Source of the DNA: Candidatus Aminicenantota bacterium
Lineage (GTDB): Bacteria; Acidobacteriota; Aminicenantia; Aminicenantales; JAFGAV01
NCBI GenBank assembly: GCA_016867615.1
Contig: VGJG01000100.1
Coordinates: 1-6,531 of the forward strand
Length of the DNA: 6,531 nucleotides
Direction of reading: 5' to 3'
Of this stretch, positions 1-6,263 are shown piece after piece. Position 1 is the stretch's first letter. Every line of letters starts with the position of its first letter. The translations under genes and the position numbers were made by a program. The notes under the pieces were generated by a model. That model did not search any database and had not been told where the DNA came from. It was given only the letters and a program-made list of their open reading frames with translations.

Positions 1-1299
1 GCCTCGGGCGTCCCCGACCGGGCCGTTCTCGTCTACGCCAACATCGTGCGCCGCCTTTTCCCCGGCGCCATGATCGTGCTCGGCGGGGTCGAGGCCTCGC
101 TCCGCCGCTTCGCCCACTACGATGCCTGGGAGGACCGTGTCCGCCGCAGCCTGCTCCTCGACGCGCGGGCCGACATCCTGGTCTACGGCCCGGGCGAGCT
201 CCAGGTCGTGGACATCGCGCGGCGGCTCGATGAGGGACGGGACCTCGACGGAATCGCCGGAACATGCGTCGTGCGGTCCGCCCTGCCGCCCGGTTTTAAG
301 GAAATCCCTTCTTACGAGGAAGTGAGCGCTTCGAAAGAGAAGTTCGGCGAGGCCCAGGCGCTCTTCTCTAACCGCCGGGCGCTGGCCCAGAAGCACGCCG
401 GTCGCTGGGTCCTTCAATATCCGGCGCCCGAATACTCCGCCGAGGACCTCGACCGGATTTACGGTTTGCCCTTCACCCGGCGCATCCCGGCCGACCACCC
501 CGGCCTCGAGATGGGCCGGTTTTCCGTGGTCACCCACCGCGGCTGCGTGGGCCGCTGCTCGTTCTGCGCCCTGACCCTTCTCCAGGGCGACCGCGTCGTC
601 AGCCGCAGCGAGGAGTCGATCCTCGAGGAAGTGCGGCGCCTGGCCCGCCACCCCGAATTCAAGGGCTACGTCGACGACCTGGGCGGACCGTCGGCCAACA
701 TGTACGGCATGGACTGTCCGCGCCGCGCGACCTGCCGCCGGGACGACTGCCTCGCCTGCCCGAAGCTCGATCGCCGCCACGCCCGTCTCATCAAACTCCT
801 GCGCCGCGTGCGCGAGGTCCCCGGCGTCAAGAAGGCCTTCGTCCGGAGCGGCATCCGTTACGACCTGGCCCTCGAGAGTCCGGGATACATCGAGGAACTC
901 GCCCGCCACCACGTCTCCGGCCTTCTCAAGATCGCTCCCGAGCACGTCTCGCCCAAGGTCCTGAAGCTCATGAACAAGGGCGGGGGGAAAAAGGCTCTGG
1001 AGCGGTTCAGGGCGCTGTTCAAGAAGGCGAGCGGCACGAAAAAACAGCATCTGAAATACTACTTCATGGTCGCCCATCCCGGCGCGGACGACCGGGAGGC
1101 GCGGGAGCTCGCGGCAGAGGTCCGGCGCCTCGAGGCGGGCGGCGAGAAGCCCGTCGAGGGCGTCCAGATCTTCACCCCCACGCCCATGACCCGCTCGGCC
1201 TGCATGTACTGGACGGGCCGGGATCCGGAAACGGGGGAGGAAGCCCATGTGCCGCGGTCGTATGAGGAAAAGAAGCGGCAGCGTGACCTTCTTCTGTAA
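1..1299 (+). CDS. ygiQ: YgiQ family (UPF0313) radical SAM protein, 5' end outside window
   Basis: Reading is open from base 1, so the gene begins upstream; the GTG at 46 is internal and not a real start. The first ~65 codons match the YgiQ N-terminal radical-SAM-associated region (Radical_SAM_N): GGVEASLRRFAHYD followed by a D-x-L-VYG-x-GE element. The radical SAM core follows, with the CxxxCxxC [4Fe-4S] motif (GCVGRCSFC) at visible codons 182, 186 and 189. Next comes the family's second cysteine cluster, beginning at NMYGMDC, with four cysteines in about 20 residues. The late core contains LKIAPEHVSPKVLKLMNK and FTPTPMTRSACMYW, both typical of YgiQ. The protein should cleave S-adenosylmethionine to a 5'-deoxyadenosyl radical; the substrate of this family is unknown. 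It is cytosolic by appearance. The C-terminus stops just after the VPRSYEEKKRQRDLL segment, where many relatives carry on into a DUF3362 tail, so it is a short-tailed version. The family call is very secure; the biochemical role is not. Confidence 0.95.
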   Translation, partial: ASGVPDRAVLVYANIVRRLFPGAMIVLGGVEASLRRFAHYDAWEDRVRRSLLLDARADILVYGPGELQVVDIARRLDEGRDLDGIAGTCVVRSALPPGFKEIPSYEEVSASKEKFGEAQALFSNRRALAQKHAGRWVLQYPAPEYSAEDLDRIYGLPFTRRIPADHPGLEMGRFSVVTHRGCVGRCSFCALTLLQGDRVVSRSEESILEEVRRLARHPEFKGYVDDLGGPSANMYGMDCPRRATCRRDDCLACPKLDRRHARLIKLLRRVREVPGVKKAFVRSGIRYDLALESPGYIEELARHHVSGLLKIAPEHVSPKVLKLMNKGGGKKALERFRALFKKASGTKKQHLKYYFMVAHPGADDREARELAAEVRRLEAGGEKPVEGVQIFTPTPMTRSACMYWTGRDPETGEEAHVPRSYEEKKRQRDLLL

Positions 1300-1372
1300 A
1301 AACGGGTGTTCAGGGATCAGCCCGCGGGACGTTGATCAAACCCGGGGTCGATAAGCGTTCTCTTTAAGGAGG

Positions 1373-1407
1373 AGCGAGGCCGTCTTGTGCTTCGGCTTGT
1401 CCTCGCT
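1373..1407 (+). other. Inverted repeat upstream of the toxin-antitoxin module
   Basis: AGCGAGG (1373-1379) and CCTCGCT (1401-1407) form a perfect 7-bp stem with a 21-base loop. It is followed by TGACTTTCTT, which is only mildly T-rich. It could be a weak terminator for the radical SAM gene or a leader/operator structure for the antitoxin gene. The dyad is visible; its function is inferred. Confidence 0.3.
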
Positions 1408-1456
1408 TGACTTTCTTGCATGAAGGAACCATAATGAAACTAAATCACAACCAAAC

Positions 1457-1462
1457 AGGTGA
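1457..1462 (+). promoter_or_regulatory. Ribosome binding site for the antitoxin, preferred start
   Basis: AGGTGA lies 4 bases before the ATG at 1467 and supports the start that gives a family-typical N-terminus (MALSFTVKN). A competing site, AAGGAA at 1423-1428, lies 5 bases before an in-frame ATG at 1434 and would add 11 residues. Confidence 0.5.
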
Positions 1463-1466
1463 TCTC

Positions 1467-1712
1467 ATGGCTCTCAGTTTTACCGTGAAAAACATCCCCC
1501 GGGGCCTCCTGAAAAAAATCAGGGAGCGGGCCGGTCGGAACCGCCGGAGCATCAACAGCGAGATCCTCTTGATCCTCGACGAGGCGACGGCTCCCCGCTC
1601 CGTCAACGTGGACGCAATCCTCGTCAGGGCGAGAACGCTTCGCGGCCTGACGCACGGAACGCGCCTCGACCAGGACTTTATCGACCGGGCCAAGCGCGAG
1701 GGACGGCCGTGA
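1467..1712 (+). CDS. Ribbon-helix-helix antitoxin, FitA/VapB-like
   Basis: This is an 81-residue protein, close to the ~78 residues usual for FitA-type antitoxins. Residues 3-9 (LSFTVKN) form the DNA-contacting beta strand. P11 to about R24 is helix A, the turn RRSIN follows, and residues 28-40 (SINSEILLILDE) are helix B. Together these make an Arc/MetJ-type ribbon-helix-helix fold. The charged C-terminal tail ending DFIDRAKREG is the part that normally wraps around and inhibits the PIN toxin. Its stop codon overlaps the toxin start as GTGA, so the two are translationally coupled. By family behaviour it should dimerise, bind operator DNA upstream and autorepress with the toxin. Start choice is uncertain: ATG 1434 has a good Shine-Dalgarno site and would add MKLNHNQTGDL, a segment with A/T-rich codons that does not look like the family. 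I prefer 1467 on domain grounds. Confidence 0.85.
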   Translation: MALSFTVKNIPRGLLKKIRERAGRNRRSINSEILLILDEATAPRSVNVDAILVRARTLRGLTHGTRLDQDFIDRAKREGRP

Positions 1713-2113
1713 TCGTCGTCGACACGAACATCATTGCCTATCTTTTTGTCGAGGGCGAGAACAGTGAAACGGCCGAAGGAGTCCTGCTCAAGGACCCGCA
1801 TTGGGCGGCGCCCTTCCTCTGGCGCAGCGAATTCCGGAATGTCCTGGCGAAGTGTCTGGCCGGAGGGTCCTTCGGCCTGGAGACGGCAATTCGGATCATC
1901 GAAGAAGCGGAGCGCCTGATGGCGGGCGCCGAATATGATGTTGCGTCGGCCGACGTCCTGAGCCTGGCCGCCTCAGCGGGCTGCTCGGCTGATGACGCCG
2001 AATTCGTCAGCCTGGCCCGCGGCCTGGGCGTTGCTTTCGTCACGCTCGACAGCCGGCTGATCAAGGATTTTCCGGAGACGGCCGTCCCGCCGGAGCGGTT
2101 TCTCAACGCTTAA
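1709..2113 (+). CDS. PIN-domain ribonuclease toxin, VapC/FitB-like
   Basis: This 134-residue protein spans a whole PIN domain, the usual VapC length, and starts with GTG inside the antitoxin stop codon. The acidic active-site set is complete: D5 in IVVDTN (with N7), E41 in WRSEFRNVL, D96 in CSADDAEFVSLA and D114 in FVTLDSRLI. These residues coordinate Mg2+/Mn2+ in PIN nucleases. The expected activity is sequence- or structure-specific cleavage of RNA (tRNA or rRNA in characterised VapCs), held in check by the upstream antitoxin. Nothing in the sequence reveals the target RNA. The reading frame is intact with no missing catalytic residue, so the module is probably functional. Five bases after its stop, the end of a minus-strand gene remnant begins in convergent orientation. 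Confidence 0.92.
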   Translation: MIVVDTNIIAYLFVEGENSETAEGVLLKDPHWAAPFLWRSEFRNVLAKCLAGGSFGLETAIRIIEEAERLMAGAEYDVASADVLSLAASAGCSADDAEFVSLARGLGVAFVTLDSRLIKDFPETAVPPERFLNA

Positions 2114-2118
2114 ATCGA

Positions 2119-2235
2119 TCAGAAGCACTTGCCCATGATCTTTTTGTAGCGCGGGTCGCGGCGCAGGCCGTCGAGGTCGCCGGAGGCCTCGATGTGCTTT
2201 CGGTCGCGATGTCCTCCGGCGAGCGCCCTTCTGAG
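2119..2235 (-). pseudogene. C-terminal remnant of a TPR-type protein gene
   Basis: Read on the minus strand, the frame ending at the TGA at 2119-2121 gives a protein tail containing RRALAGG, then DRKHIEASGD, then DLDGLRRDPRYKKIMG and a final KCF. The D-x-D-x-x-x-LR-x-DPR-[FY] pattern near a C-terminus is familiar from many bacterial tetratricopeptide-repeat proteins, where it closes the last repeat. Of the 26 codons nearest the stop, all but one (AAA) end in G or C, as expected for a real coding frame here. There is no room for the rest of the protein: upstream of about 2235 the similarity stops, and the strand is antisense to the aminopropyltransferase gene. I read it as the 3' stub left when a deletion or rearrangement removed most of the gene. 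Its exact 5' limit is uncertain (2205-2240). The pattern match is from memory of the family, not a search. Confidence 0.6.
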
Positions 2236-2284
2236 GCTTGATGCGCGCGCCCGTTCCGGAGATAATTCCGGGGAGATCGGGTCC

Positions 2285-2291
2285 GAAGGAG
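2285..2291 (+). promoter_or_regulatory. Strong ribosome binding site fixing the aminopropyltransferase start
   Basis: GAAGGAG ends 6 bases before the ATG at 2298. This near-perfect spacing selects 2298 over the in-frame TTG at 2238 and ATG at 2241, whose extra 19-20 residues (including PVPEIIPGR) do not resemble the family and lack a Shine-Dalgarno site. Confidence 0.8.
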
Positions 2292-2297
2292 CGGTCG

Positions 2298-3218
2298 ATG
2301 GAAAACATGAGACGGGGAAAATGGCAGATCGAATTCCTGAGGAAGGACGAGATCCACGGCCACAAGGTCCGGGCCCGCGTGGCCTCGGTGAAGACCCCCT
2401 ACCAGACGGCCGAGGTGGTCGACACCTTCGATTACGGGAGGTGCCTGTTCCTGGACGGGCTCGTCCAGTCGACCGAGGCCGACGAGTTCATCTACCATGA
2501 GGCCCTGATCCATCCCGGACTGATGCTCCATCCCCGGCCGGTGACGGTCTTCATCGCCGGCGGGGGCGAGGGCGCGCCCCTGCGCGAGATCCTCAAGCAC
2601 TTTACGGTCCGGCGCATCGACATGGCCGAGATCGACATCCAGGTCGTGGCCCTGGCCCGGAAGCACCTCAAGGCCTGGCATCGCGGCGCCTACGGCGACC
2701 CCCGGGTCCGCCTCCACATCGGGGACGCCCGGGCTTTTCTCGAGCGGACCGGCGCCGCCTACGACCTCATGGTCCTCGACCTCTGCGACCCGGGGGAGGA
2801 GGGGCCGGCGCGCAAGCTTTACACGGTCGAGTTCTACCGCCTCCTCCGCAGCCGCCTCGCCCGCGGCGGGCTGGTCGTGATCCAGGGCGGGAGCGCCAAC
2901 ATCAACATGCTCGAGGGCTACGCCCGGGTTTACCGGTCGCTGAGGAAGAATTTCCGGACCGTCCTGCCCTACCGGGCCTGCGTCCATTCCTACGTCGGGC
3001 AGTGGGGGTATTTCCTCGCCGGCGACGCCGTCCGGGTCCCCTCGACCCGGACGCTCGGCAAGAGGTTCCGGGACCGGAAGCTCGCCGGCAAGACCCGGTT
3101 CTATGACCCCGAGGTCCACGCCTCGCTCTTCGTCCAGCCGCCCTACCTGAGGGCCATGCTCAAGAGGGGCGCGGCCATCACCGACAAGCGCCTGATGGTC
3201 AGGTCGAGGAAGGCCTAG
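2298..3218 (+). CDS. speE: Spermidine synthase-family aminopropyltransferase
   Basis: The protein is 306 residues, the normal size for the family, and is cytosolic. It transfers an aminopropyl group from decarboxylated S-adenosylmethionine to a polyamine acceptor. The N-terminal beta region holds the conserved YQTAEVVDTFDYGR-LFLDG element, then Q57 and DEFIYHE (62-68). The Rossmann core has the nucleotide loop GGGEGAPLRE (88-97), the acidic AEID (110-113), the adenine-contacting GDAR (142-145), and the catalytic D161/D164 in LDLCDP. GPARKLYTVEFYR follows at 169-181. The GGGEGxxLRE loop, the WHxGAxxDPR segment (127-136) and the ARxLYTVEFYR segment resemble Thermus thermophilus SpeE and plant thermospermine synthase more than E. 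coli SpeE. The acceptor may therefore be agmatine or a longer polyamine rather than putrescine. No speD or speA/speB partner is visible here. The start is set by the strong GAAGGAG site. Confidence 0.93.
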   Translation: MENMRRGKWQIEFLRKDEIHGHKVRARVASVKTPYQTAEVVDTFDYGRCLFLDGLVQSTEADEFIYHEALIHPGLMLHPRPVTVFIAGGGEGAPLREILKHFTVRRIDMAEIDIQVVALARKHLKAWHRGAYGDPRVRLHIGDARAFLERTGAAYDLMVLDLCDPGEEGPARKLYTVEFYRLLRSRLARGGLVVIQGGSANINMLEGYARVYRSLRKNFRTVLPYRACVHSYVGQWGYFLAGDAVRVPSTRTLGKRFRDRKLAGKTRFYDPEVHASLFVQPPYLRAMLKRGAAITDKRLMVRSRKA

Positions 3219-3219
3219 T

Positions 3220-3239
3220 TGTGCGTCTCTAAACGCACA
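3220..3239 (+). other. Short hairpin immediately after the aminopropyltransferase stop
   Basis: TGTGCGT (3220-3226) and ACGCACA (3233-3239) form a perfect 7-bp stem with a 6-base loop, one base after the stop codon. No T-run follows, so it is not a classic intrinsic terminator. It may protect the mRNA 3' end or act with the hairpin just downstream. Confidence 0.4.
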
Positions 3240-3257
3240 GCCGCCGGGGGAGTTTGA

Positions 3258-3300
3258 GGGGGGCGGCGCCGCGGGTCGCCCCTCCCCCCGATTTCATTTT
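3258..3300 (+). terminator. Possible intrinsic terminator after the aminopropyltransferase gene
   Basis: GGGGGGCG (3258-3265) can pair with CGCCCCTC (3277-3284) as an 8-bp, very GC-rich stem with one G-T wobble and an 11-base loop. A C-tract and then the T-rich ATTTCATTTT (3291-3300) follow. The T-run is broken and offset by several bases from the stem, so termination efficiency is uncertain. The position, between two genes of unrelated function, fits. Confidence 0.4.
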
Positions 3301-3394
3301 CCACTCCGTTGTCTTTTCAGCGACAAACCTCAAACAAACGCCCCGGAGGGAACGAGCGCTGAGAAGGCCCCGGGCCTGAAAGCGTCTTGAATTT

Positions 3395-3399
3395 GAGGA
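3395..3399 (+). promoter_or_regulatory. Ribosome binding site for the TPR-CHAT gene
   Basis: GAGGA lies 10 bases before the GTG at 3410, at the long end of usual spacing. An in-frame TAA at 3407-3409 directly precedes the GTG, so no longer N-terminus is possible in this frame. Confidence 0.5.
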
Positions 3400-3409
3400 C
3401 ATTTTTTAA

Positions 3410-6172
3410 GTGAACAGGAACGGCGCCCTACGCTTGAGGATTCACCTGCCGGCTCTCCTTTTAGCGGTCCGCCTTACTTTCGGCGCCTTTCTTTTTTCCC
3501 CGGCGGCCGGGGCGGACGCCGGGGACCCCGGAAGGCAATCGCGCCCGGGCTTCATAAGCGGAGCGAAGCCTCGGAATGGAGCCTCTTTCGCGCCGGGGGC
3601 GGAGTGGGGTTCGGCGGCCTTGGGGCCGATGGTGAGAGCGGGGCGGAATAACGAGGAAGAAGCGGAGCGCCTTCTTTCCCTCGGGGCGCTCTTCTGGGAC
3701 GAGGGCCGGATCGACCGCTCCGCGGAATATTATTCCCGGGCCTTGGACCTGGCCAACAACAGGGCCTGGGCGGGGACGGCCGCGTTTTGTGAAGGAGCCC
3801 TGGCCGTTATCGGGCTTTACGAATCCGGCAAATCCCATCGCCGCGCTCAGCGGCTGGATGAGGCGGAACGGCATTTCCTTCGAGCGGTCGACTTGTCCAG
3901 GAAGATCAAGAGCATCCCTCATGAGGTCAAGTGCCTGAGGCAGCTGAGCATCGTCCACTACTATCGGCTGGGATGGGATCAATATTACTCGGCCAACAAG
4001 GAAGCCTACGACCTCGCCGACCGAAACCATTTGATGAGGGAGAAAGCCCACTGCGCCTTCAACCTCGGCTTTTACCGCCTGAAAACAGGCGGATTCCACG
4101 CGGCTCATGTCATGTTCTCGCGGGCCGGCGACATCTACCGCCGCTTGGATTCCATCGAGGATGAGGTCGAGTGCGATCACAACATCGGGCTGGTCTATTA
4201 CGAGGTCGGCGATTACGACCGGGCCCTGAAGAAGATGGACGGTCTCGCGGAGAAAACCGCGGACGAAGACATGAGGGCCGCGATATGGATATCGATGGGG
4301 AATGCGAGGAAGAAGAAGACCCAGTTGGACGGCGCGCGGCGGGGGCTGTATGAAGCGGCTGCGTATTATCGTCGGGCGCTTGACGTCGCGATCCGGTCCG
4401 GAAACGCCTTCTTGGAGACAGCGGCTTTGAACAACCTGGGGTACCTCTATTATGAAGCGGACAACCCGGCCTTGGCTCTGAGCTATTTCCGCTGCGGCCG
4501 GAGAGCGTCCGAGAGGACACCCCATCTGGACCTGAAATGCACGGTCACGGCCAACCTGGCGAACGTCTATTTCAAGATGGGGGATTATCGTTCGGCGGAA
4601 AAGCATTATGCCCAAGCCCTGCGGGACGTGCCCCCCGGCGGCTTTCCGGCCGCATTGTGGGAGGTCTTCTACGGCCTGGGACGATGCCATATGAGCTCGG
4701 GACGGGAGAAAGAGGCTTTGAGCTGCGCCCTGAAAGCCGTGGATCTGATCGAGAGCGCCGCCGGCAACATCGAGTCCGAGCAGGACAGGGGCAACGTGAT
4801 GTTCAACAAACATCAGGTTTACGAGTCGGCCATCCGGCTCGTTTACGACGAATACCTGAGATCTTCCGGGGATTTCGGGCCCGGCCTGCGCGTTCTGTCG
4901 CTCCTGGACCGGTTCAAATCCAGGACGCTTCTGGATGCGCTGTTAAAAGAAAACGGGAGGACTCCGCTCGACCGGCCGTCCGGACAAGCCGCGCCAAAAG
5001 CGGCCGGCGTTTTGCCCGGCCTGACCGCGGATGACCTGTTGAGATGTTTCGGCCGGGAGACCGCGGTGGTCATGTACTCTATCGGCGACTCCCTTTCCCT
5101 GGCGGTCATTGTTGCCCGCGGAAAAATCGATTGCTTCAGGCTTCCGGACCGGATTTCCCTGGAGGATGCGGCCGCCCGGTATTGGAAATTGCTGTCCGCT
5201 CCTCCGCCCGGAACGTTCCCGGGATATAGGGCGGCGCACAGGCTTTATAAGGAAATCCTGGCTCCGGGACTGCGGCGCTTACCGGAGGGAATAAAAAACA
5301 TCGTCTTTGTTCCCGACGGGGCATTGAATTTTCTTCCCTTTGAAGCCCTGGTCATGGAGATCAAGGCGGACAAATCCGGTGTCTACCTCATGGACCGGTA
5401 CAACATATCTTATGCGCCGTCGCTATCCGTCCTCTGCCGGCTTCTCGGCGCCGGGAGCCGGGCCGGACAAGGTCCGGAGGGCGTGTTGTTCGTGGGCAAG
5501 AGCGATTATGGCGAATACGCCGACGTTTCGGACGAGGATGAATATCTCTCTTCGCTGCGGGAAGGCTATCTGAAGAACGGGGTCGCTTTCGCCCCCCTGC
5601 GGGGAGTCATCCATGAGGCCGAGTTCATTTCCTCAAGCCTCAAGAAGTCGAAGACCACCGTTCTGCTCAACGGCGCGGCGAACGAGGCGGCCGTGAAAAG
5701 CATCGGCCTCTCGAGGTACCGGGTTGTCCACTTCGCCTGCCACGGGCTGGTCGACGAGGATTTTCCCCTGAGGTCATCCCTCGTCTTGTCGCGCAACGAT
5801 GTGTTCGGCGAGGACGGTTTCCTTCAGGTCCCGGAGATAGCCGGCCTCGGCCTGAGAGCCGATTTGGTGGTCCTGTCCGCTTGCCGGACGGGGCGGGGCA
5901 AGCTCTCGCGGGGAGAGGGAGTCCTGGGGCTGGCGAGGACGTTTTTTTACGGAGGCGCGCGGTCGGTCCTGTCCGCGCTGTGGAACGTCGATGACGGATC
6001 GACCGCCGTCTTCATGAAATATTTATACGAGAATCTTTCGAACGGCTTGCCGAAAAACGAAGCCTTGAGACGCGCCAAGCAAAAGATGAGGCGCTCGGAA
6101 TACTCGCATCCCTACTTCTGGGCGCCGTTCGTGCTCAGCGGGGATTTTAAGTCCTCTTGCGGGCTGAACTGA
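3410..6172 (+). CDS. Exported TPR-CHAT protein (caspase-like peptidase domain)
   Basis: This is a 920-residue protein starting with GTG. Residues 1-35 look like a signal peptide: basic start (R3, R8, R10), hydrophobic stretch 11-34 and a likely AGA|D cleavage site after A35. R21 inside the hydrophobic core is unusual. A low-complexity linker runs to about 80. From about 84 to 450 there are roughly eight or nine tetratricopeptide repeats, clearest at NIGLVYYEVGDYDRAL, NNLGYLYYEADNPALAL and NLANVYFKMGDYRSAEKHY. A helical connector carrying the FKSRTLLDALL element leads to the CHAT domain (about 549-916). Its landmarks are VPDGALNFLPFEAL (from 634), HFACHG with catalytic His778, LSACRTG with catalytic Cys825, GEGVLGLARTF, ALWNVDDGST and HPYFWAPFVLSGD at the end. 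CHAT domains are clan CD, separase/caspase-related cysteine peptidases; the TPRs should bind a partner or substrate. Both catalytic residues are present, so activity is plausible but unproven. No gasdermin, CRISPR or other obvious partner gene adjoins it. Periplasmic or envelope location is inferred from the signal sequence. Confidence 0.93.
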   Translation: MNRNGALRLRIHLPALLLAVRLTFGAFLFSPAAGADAGDPGRQSRPGFISGAKPRNGASFAPGAEWGSAALGPMVRAGRNNEEEAERLLSLGALFWDEGRIDRSAEYYSRALDLANNRAWAGTAAFCEGALAVIGLYESGKSHRRAQRLDEAERHFLRAVDLSRKIKSIPHEVKCLRQLSIVHYYRLGWDQYYSANKEAYDLADRNHLMREKAHCAFNLGFYRLKTGGFHAAHVMFSRAGDIYRRLDSIEDEVECDHNIGLVYYEVGDYDRALKKMDGLAEKTADEDMRAAIWISMGNARKKKTQLDGARRGLYEAAAYYRRALDVAIRSGNAFLETAALNNLGYLYYEADNPALALSYFRCGRRASERTPHLDLKCTVTANLANVYFKMGDYRSAEKHYAQALRDVPPGGFPAALWEVFYGLGRCHMSSGREKEALSCALKAVDLIESAAGNIESEQDRGNVMFNKHQVYESAIRLVYDEYLRSSGDFGPGLRVLSLLDRFKSRTLLDALLKENGRTPLDRPSGQAAPKAAGVLPGLTADDLLRCFGRETAVVMYSIGDSLSLAVIVARGKIDCFRLPDRISLEDAAARYWKLLSAPPPGTFPGYRAAHRLYKEILAPGLRRLPEGIKNIVFVPDGALNFLPFEALVMEIKADKSGVYLMDRYNISYAPSLSVLCRLLGAGSRAGQGPEGVLFVGKSDYGEYADVSDEDEYLSSLREGYLKNGVAFAPLRGVIHEAEFISSSLKKSKTTVLLNGAANEAAVKSIGLSRYRVVHFACHGLVDEDFPLRSSLVLSRNDVFGEDGFLQVPEIAGLGLRADLVVLSACRTGRGKLSRGEGVLGLARTFFYGGARSVLSALWNVDDGSTAVFMKYLYENLSNGLPKNEALRRAKQKMRRSEYSHPYFWAPFVLSGDFKSSCGLN

Positions 6173-6218
6173 GCGGCGGCCGCAAGCGGTTTGGATCATT
6201 TTGGTGCGGCGCGCCCGT

Positions 6219-6247
6219 TTGACAAGGGCCCGGCGGTCGGATATACA
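6219..6247 (+). promoter_or_regulatory. Sigma-70-like promoter for the MFS transporter gene
   Basis: A perfect -35 hexamer TTGACA (6219-6224) is followed after exactly 17 bases by TATACA (6242-6247), which matches 4 of 6 positions of the -10 consensus. A/T-rich bases stand out in a GC-rich gap. Transcription would start near 6254, only about 10 bases before the ATG at 6264. Confidence 0.6.
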
Positions 6248-6263
6248 TTCCTGACTTCGGGCC

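Noticed and set aside
2238..2297. Upstream start of the aminopropyltransferase at TTG 2238 or ATG 2241
   Set aside because: The added residues are unlike the family, and the strong GAAGGAG site points to ATG 2298.
2103..3119. 338-codon open frame on the minus strand opposite speE
   Set aside because: The translation is rich in G, P, D, E and V, typical of the antisense of GC-rich coding DNA, with no domain. The TPR-like remnant at 2119-2235 is in a different frame from this one.
3309..3326. TTGTC...GACAA inverted repeat before the TPR-CHAT gene
   Set aside because: It has only 5 paired bases with an 8-base loop, which is expected by chance; no promoter geometry supports it as an operator.
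3461..4813. 450-codon open frame on the minus strand opposite the TPR-CHAT gene
   Set aside because: It is antisense to a well-supported TPR array, and its translation shows no recognisable domain. Long antisense frames are common in GC-rich DNA.
3410..6172. TPR-CHAT gene as part of a type III-E CRISPR (Craspase) or gasdermin defence locus
   Set aside because: There is no CRISPR array, Cas7-11-like effector or gasdermin-like gene in the window, and the signal peptide argues against a cytosolic partner of that kind.
6173..6215. Possible terminator after the TPR-CHAT gene (CCGC-AA-GCGG, then TTTGG)
   Set aside because: The loop is too small for the full stem, and the remaining stem of about 3 bp with no T-run is not convincing.
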